Assembly: GCA_015488935.1 (NCBI GenBank)
Contig: WFMU01000355.1
Coordinates: forward strand, 1-7,179
Origin: Flavobacteriaceae bacterium
Lineage (GTDB): Bacteria; Bacteroidota; Bacteroidia; Flavobacteriales; Flavobacteriaceae
Direction: 5' to 3'
DNA: 7,179 bases
Both the position numbers and the translations under genes were made by a program. Each line of letters opens with the position of its first letter. Positions within the stretch are counted from its first letter, which is position 1. Below the pieces are notes generated by a model that was not told the origin of the DNA, made no database searches, and was given only the letters and a program-made list of their open reading frames with translations. Shown piece by piece: positions 4,010 through 7,179 of this stretch.

Positions 4010-6976
4010 TTACTCTATTACAAGTTTCTTTATAAGATTAAAGCCATTCGTTGCCTTAATATTTACAAAGTAAAGACCACTTTCTATATTAGTAATGTCT
4101 ATTTTTTGTTTAAACACTTCGTTTTTAACTTTATTAAAGTGTAGCGTTTTAACAATTTGACCTTGTATATTTACAATATTTAATTGTACATCAATTGGCG
4201 TATCTTCAATATCTAACTCTGCTAATACAGATATGCTATTATTTTTTGTAGCTGGATTAGGACTAATAGACATATCTTCGATTTCTAATGTGTTATTTAC
4301 TGAATTGTTTCCTTGCTTATTTAACCTTACTGTACGAGTAGCTGTACTTTTTGCAGCACCTGTAGATGCAACAATTTTTACATTATCGATATAGATTTGG
4401 TCTGCATTAGAACTTGCATCGCATTGGAATCTAAACCTAGCATTGGTAGGGAAATTATAATTTGCAGAAGATATGTTTACCGTAGCTGCGGTAAAGGTAT
4501 AATTGTTAAAATCAGTTCCACGTTTAAAAGCTTTTACCGTATGCCATGTTGCACCATCGTAAAAACGAACCCAAAAATCTTCGTTGTATTCCATACTATA
4601 GCTGTAAAAATTAAAGGTAATTTTTAAGTTATTATATGCAGATACATTAAAAGAAGCAGATGTCATTGCAGATGCAGTACCAGAATTATCTCTAATTCTA
4701 ATGGAATATTTTCCATCATAAGCCTTTGAATAGCTTCTTATTCTGTAACAATCGCCACCACCATCTTGCCAACCATTCCAGCCAGTTTCAAAAGAATCGT
4801 GTAGCAATACATTGCTGCTACCGCCACCGTTGCTTTGTGTGGTTACATTTGCAGTATTACTTGTATTTGATAGGTTATTTGCAGCATCTTTTGCTTTTAC
4901 AGTAAATGCGTACGATGTTGCAGCAGTTAATCCTGAAACGGTATAATTATTGGCAGTAGTAGTTGCCAAATATGAACCGTTTTTATATACATTATAGCCA
5001 GTAACACTAACATTATCTGTAGCAGTATTCCACGTTAAACTAGTTGTAGTTTGTGTGGTATTTGCAGCGATTAAATTTGTTGGTGTTGCTGGTGCTGTAT
5101 TATCAACCGTAGTTACATTTGCAGTATTGCTATTTGCAGAAATATTATTTGCTGCATCTTTTGCTTTTACTGTAAATGTGTATGATGTTACTACAGATAG
5201 TCCTGTAACGTTGTACGATGTATTTGCAGTAAATGCTAAGAATGTACCATTTTTATAGACATTATATCCTGTTACACCAACATTATCTGAAGAAGTATTC
5301 CACGATAATGTAGCTGTTGTTTCTCCAATAGACGAAGCAGTTAATCCAGTTGGTGTAGTTGGTGCTTGTGTATCTTGGTTTCCACCGCCAGAAATGCTAT
5401 GTGTTCCTAAACCGTTAAAGGTATTTGTAGCAAAAGTGTCCCATTCGCCAGATTTATTAAATGTTGTGTTTGGACTTGTTACTGTTGCTTTTCTACGTAA
5501 CGTTTGGTCTTTTGCAAAGTTTGCAGAACCACCACTAAAGTTTCCAATTACATCTATTAAAACACCATTTTTAAATAAACCGATTGGGTCGTTACCATTA
5601 AAGGACAATTCAGAACCTGAAGAAGTAATATCTGCAACGGCAATAATTGTAGATGAAGCATTGCCATTTGCTGCAACAAATACATCGTTATTTGCTAATT
5701 GTCCACTTAAAGAGATACCAGCAGACCATCCGCCAGAGCCATTAGATTGTTTTTTAATTTTATAGTTTGCTAAATTTACCGAAGCACCTGTAAAGTTTGC
5801 AATTTCTAAGGCTTTATTATACGAAGAGCCTTCGATATATTCCGAGAAGAATAATTCTGTTGCAGAACCACCACCATTTCCACCTCCAGATTGTGTTGTT
5901 ATTGAGGCAGTATTACTGCTTGTTGAAATATTTCCTGCAGCATCTTTTGCTTTAATGGTAAAAGAATAATTTGTTGCTGCTGTTAAACCAGATACCGTAT
6001 ATGATGTTGTTGTAGTTGTTGTTACTAAAGTGCCATTTTTATATACATTATAACCTGTAACACCTACATTATCTGAAGAGGCATTCCAAGATAGGTTTGT
6101 TGCTGTTTGTGTTGTATTAGAAGCGGTTAAATTTGTTGGTGCAGTTGGTGCTTGTGTATCGCTATTTCCGCCACCACCAAATAAATCTTCGGCTTGTGGG
6201 CCACCCCAAATTTGTGTTGCAAATGCAGGATTGTCAATAAAAGGATTTCTATTTCCTTGTGCGTAGGTATTTGCAGTATTTCCGTGATAGGTATTTCTAT
6301 TTTTTTCGATTTGTGATACTGGATCTTCTGCATTCCATTGTAAAAATAAATCAATCATACCATCTGGTGTAGATGCGCTACTACCGATACCAACTCCTGT
6401 TGGTACACATCTATTTCCGTAACGTAAATACATATACATCATCATTCTTGCAACATCTCCTTTCCATTCGTCACCAGGATACCAACCTCCGTTAGAATCA
6501 CCAGCATGTCCACTTCCAGGAGCAAACTTTTTACTACTTCTTTGACTGTTAAACGAAACATCTGCTGGACGTAAATGATGTGCGTCAGAACCAGGGCCTG
6601 AAGTTCCTAAATTTGGATTTCCCAATGATTTGGCATAGGTATGTTCTCTGTTCCAGTCGGTACCATTATTACCACCATTAGCATTTTTACTTCTTGTACG
6701 ATCTGTAACATAGTTTCCGTCATTATCATCATATCCATATAGTAATATTACCTTGGTATGTGTTGGGTCATTTGGATCTAAATCGGTTATTTTAGAGACA
6801 CTCCAAATATTAGAATACGACAAATTATGTGTATGTGTACTAATTATTTTTGTAGCTAATTCATTTTTTAAAGCAATACCAGATAAAGATAAATTAACAT
6901 CGTTATAATATGCTGGTATTTGTGCTAATAGCAAAAAAGGAATAAGTAAAAAACTAAATGAAATTATTTTTTTCAT
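4010..6976 (-). CDS. Secreted multidomain endonuclease I with FN3, lamin-tail and T9SS sorting domains
   Basis: A 988-residue extracellular DNase. The signal peptide MKKIISFSFLLIPFLLLA is probably cleaved before Gln19. Residues 20-266 are an endonuclease I (NucM/Vvn/EndA type) domain with the beta-beta-alpha-metal site: WNREHTYAKS (108-117), with His112 as general base and Glu111 as probable metal ligand, and DAHHLRPADVSFNSQR (131-146), with Asn143 as second ligand and Arg146. FN3 domain 1 is about 274-361; a lamin-tail domain (FFSEYIEGSSYNKALEIANF start) about 371-528; FN3 domains 2 and 3 about 535-624 and 627-713. Gly-rich linkers separate the blocks. Residues 724-870 (SFETGWNGWQDGGGDCYR ... 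IYIDNVKI) resemble the jelly-roll module found at the ends of secreted Bacteroidota and gammaproteobacterial hydrolases. Residues 901-988 (SISPNPAT, VNIQGQIV, IESGLYFVNI, LIKKLVIE) are a type A T9SS sorting signal. It would pass Sec, then the type 9 system, and be released or anchored on the surface. It forms a single-gene unit with its own terminator. The specific DNA or RNA preference cannot be told. Confidence 0.95.
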   Translation of the reverse strand: MKKIISFSFLLIPFLLLAQIPAYYNDVNLSLSGIALKNELATKIISTHTHNLSYSNIWSVSKITDLDPNDPTHTKVILLYGYDDNDGNYVTDRTRSKNANGGNNGTDWNREHTYAKSLGNPNLGTSGPGSDAHHLRPADVSFNSQRSSKKFAPGSGHAGDSNGGWYPGDEWKGDVARMMMYMYLRYGNRCVPTGVGIGSSASTPDGMIDLFLQWNAEDPVSQIEKNRNTYHGNTANTYAQGNRNPFIDNPAFATQIWGGPQAEDLFGGGGNSDTQAPTAPTNLTASNTTQTATNLSWNASSDNVGVTGYNVYKNGTLVTTTTTTSYTVSGLTAATNYSFTIKAKDAAGNISTSSNTASITTQSGGGNGGGSATELFFSEYIEGSSYNKALEIANFTGASVNLANYKIKKQSNGSGGWSAGISLSGQLANNDVFVAANGNASSTIIAVADITSSGSELSFNGNDPIGLFKNGVLIDVIGNFSGGSANFAKDQTLRRKATVTSPNTTFNKSGEWDTFATNTFNGLGTHSISGGGNQDTQAPTTPTGLTASSIGETTATLSWNTSSDNVGVTGYNVYKNGTFLAFTANTSYNVTGLSVVTSYTFTVKAKDAANNISANSNTANVTTVDNTAPATPTNLIAANTTQTTTSLTWNTATDNVSVTGYNVYKNGSYLATTTANNYTVSGLTAATSYAFTVKAKDAANNLSNTSNTANVTTQSNGGGSSNVLLHDSFETGWNGWQDGGGDCYRIRSYSKAYDGKYSIRIRDNSGTASAMTSASFNVSAYNNLKITFNFYSYSMEYNEDFWVRFYDGATWHTVKAFKRGTDFNNYTFTAATVNISSANYNFPTNARFRFQCDASSNADQIYIDNVKIVASTGAAKSTATRTVRLNKQGNNSVNNTLEIEDMSISPNPATKNNSISVLAELDIEDTPIDVQLNIVNIQGQIVKTLHFNKVKNEVFKQKIDITNIESGLYFVNIKATNGFNLIKKLVIE
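4838..5098 (-). repeat. FN3-coding unit 3 of the endonuclease
   Basis: Encodes residues 627-713. It shares the block TDNVSVTGYNVYKNG and TVSGLTAATSYAFTVKAKDAANN with the other two units, and the similarity is visible in the DNA as well, for example around 4977-5054. It lies directly next to unit 2 with only a 2-residue gap, so these two form a tandem pair. Confidence 0.8.
5105..5374 (-). repeat. FN3-coding unit 2 of the endonuclease
   Basis: Encodes residues 535-624. It is preceded by the linker SGGGNQDTQAPTTPTGLTAS, nearly the same as the linker before unit 1 (GGGNSDTQAPTAPTNLTAS). The most conserved DNA block is near 5248-5325. The shared linker suggests that unit 1 and unit 2 arose by copying of one cassette on either side of the lamin-tail domain. 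Confidence 0.8.
5894..6157 (-). repeat. FN3-coding unit 1 of the endonuclease
   Basis: Encodes residues 274-361, between the nuclease and lamin-tail domains. The block SSDNVGVTGYNVYKNGT is identical in unit 2, and the DNA match is clearest around 6032-6110. It also contains a run of six Thr (319-324) coded ACA ACA ACT ACA ACA ACA, at 6005-6022, a small triplet repeat. Confidence 0.8.
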
Positions 6977-7008
6977 GAATACTTATGATTTAAAAATTAA
7001 TAATAGAA

Positions 7009-7016
7009 CAAAAATA
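7009..7016 (-). promoter_or_regulatory. Candidate -7 element of the endonuclease gene
   Basis: On the minus strand this is TATTTTTG, a full match to TAnnTTTG, 32 nt before the ATG at 6976, implying a leader of roughly 25-30 nt. No clear TTG -33 element is found 19-21 bp further upstream, so the match rests on the -7 box alone. The rest of the 203-nt upstream region (6977-7179) holds no gene that I can support. Confidence 0.45.
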
Positions 7017-7041
7017 TTCTTTCTTAATGTTGTTATTTCGA

Positions 7042-7097
7042 GTAAACCGTAAACTTATTAAAACGTTTTTAACAATTATTAGAAGTACATAGTTTAC
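7042..7097. promoter_or_regulatory. Possible regulator-binding hexamers upstream of the endonuclease
   Basis: The hexamer GTAAAC occurs twice head to tail, 7 bp apart (7042-7047 and 7049-7054), and once inverted as GTTTAC at 7092-7097. All three lie upstream of the candidate -7 element, where an activator could bind. The hexamer is short and the region AT-rich, so this is only suggestive. Confidence 0.15.
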
Positions 7098-7179
7098 ACT
7101 TAAACCAAGTTTTAATTAAAATTTATTTGTGTCAAATAGATAATTTATATTTTTTATTAAAATCTAACAATCAATATAT

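Noticed and set aside
5394..5765. Plus-strand 123-codon open frame inside the endonuclease gene
   Set aside because: It lies antisense to the lamin-tail region of a clearly real gene; its composition is what the complement of that coding sequence would give.
7060..7069. AAAACGTTTT palindrome upstream of the nuclease
   Set aside because: Only 10 bp and made mostly of A/T runs, which are expected often by chance in this composition.
7028..7093. Short plus-strand frame of 21 codons starting MLLFRVNRKL
   Set aside because: Very short, no family resemblance, no clear promoter or ribosome site, and in an AT-rich upstream region.
7126..7154. Possible divergent plus-strand promoter (TTTG, 17 nt, TATATTTT)
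   Set aside because: The -7 part lacks the final G, the spacing is short, and no plus-strand gene start is seen before the window ends.
1..7179. CRISPR arrays, tRNA/rRNA genes, insertion sequences, toxin-antitoxin or phage-defence genes
   Set aside because: No regular short repeats with spacers, no cloverleaf or rRNA sequence, no transposase or terminal inverted repeats, and no defence-related motifs were seen on either strand.

Overview
The window is AT-rich and all five recognisable genes lie on the minus strand, so it reads right to left. Several traits point to Bacteroidota, most likely a marine or environmental member of Flavobacteriales. The secreted nuclease ends in a Por-type (T9SS type A) C-terminal sorting domain. 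Ribosome binding sites of the Shine-Dalgarno type are essentially absent. The best promoter candidates match the Bacteroidota -7 consensus TAnnTTTG. An S41 peptidase lipoprotein is followed directly by a small exported protein. This assignment is inference from family traits, not a database result.

Layout from right to left. Positions 7179-6977 are an AT-rich, gene-free upstream region with a perfect TAnnTTTG match and three GTAAAC/GTTTAC hexamers. Positions 6976-4010 encode a 988-residue secreted endonuclease I. Its order is signal peptide, His-metal nuclease domain, FN3, lamin-tail domain, FN3, FN3, a jelly-roll-like C-terminal module and a T9SS sorting domain. A strong intrinsic terminator at 3989-3952 closes that unit. 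A second unit starts at 3905 with a DegT/DnrJ/EryC1/StrS aminotransferase of EpsN/PglE type and continues, after 6 nt, into murB (2783-1779). A 172-nt spacer with a perfect 16-bp GC-rich palindrome (1733-1748) follows. The third pair is an S41 peptidase lipoprotein (1606-179) and, 6 nt further on, the start of an exported protein (172 to the window edge) that may be OmpA-like.

How the genes fit together. The aminotransferase and murB both act on nucleotide-activated amino sugars: MurB in peptidoglycan precursor synthesis, the aminotransferase probably in making a 4-amino-4,6-dideoxy sugar for surface glycans or glycoprotein. Their tight spacing argues for one transcript. The S41 peptidase and the partial gene look like an envelope pair. 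The nuclease is a stand-alone extracellular DNase, probably for scavenging nucleotides or phosphate, or for dissolving extracellular DNA.

I see no RNA gene, CRISPR array, insertion sequence or phage gene, and no convincing new multi-gene system. The most interesting points are the modular build of the nuclease, the intergenic palindrome, a possible leaderless start of the aminotransferase-murB transcript, and the orphan sugar aminotransferase coupled to murB.
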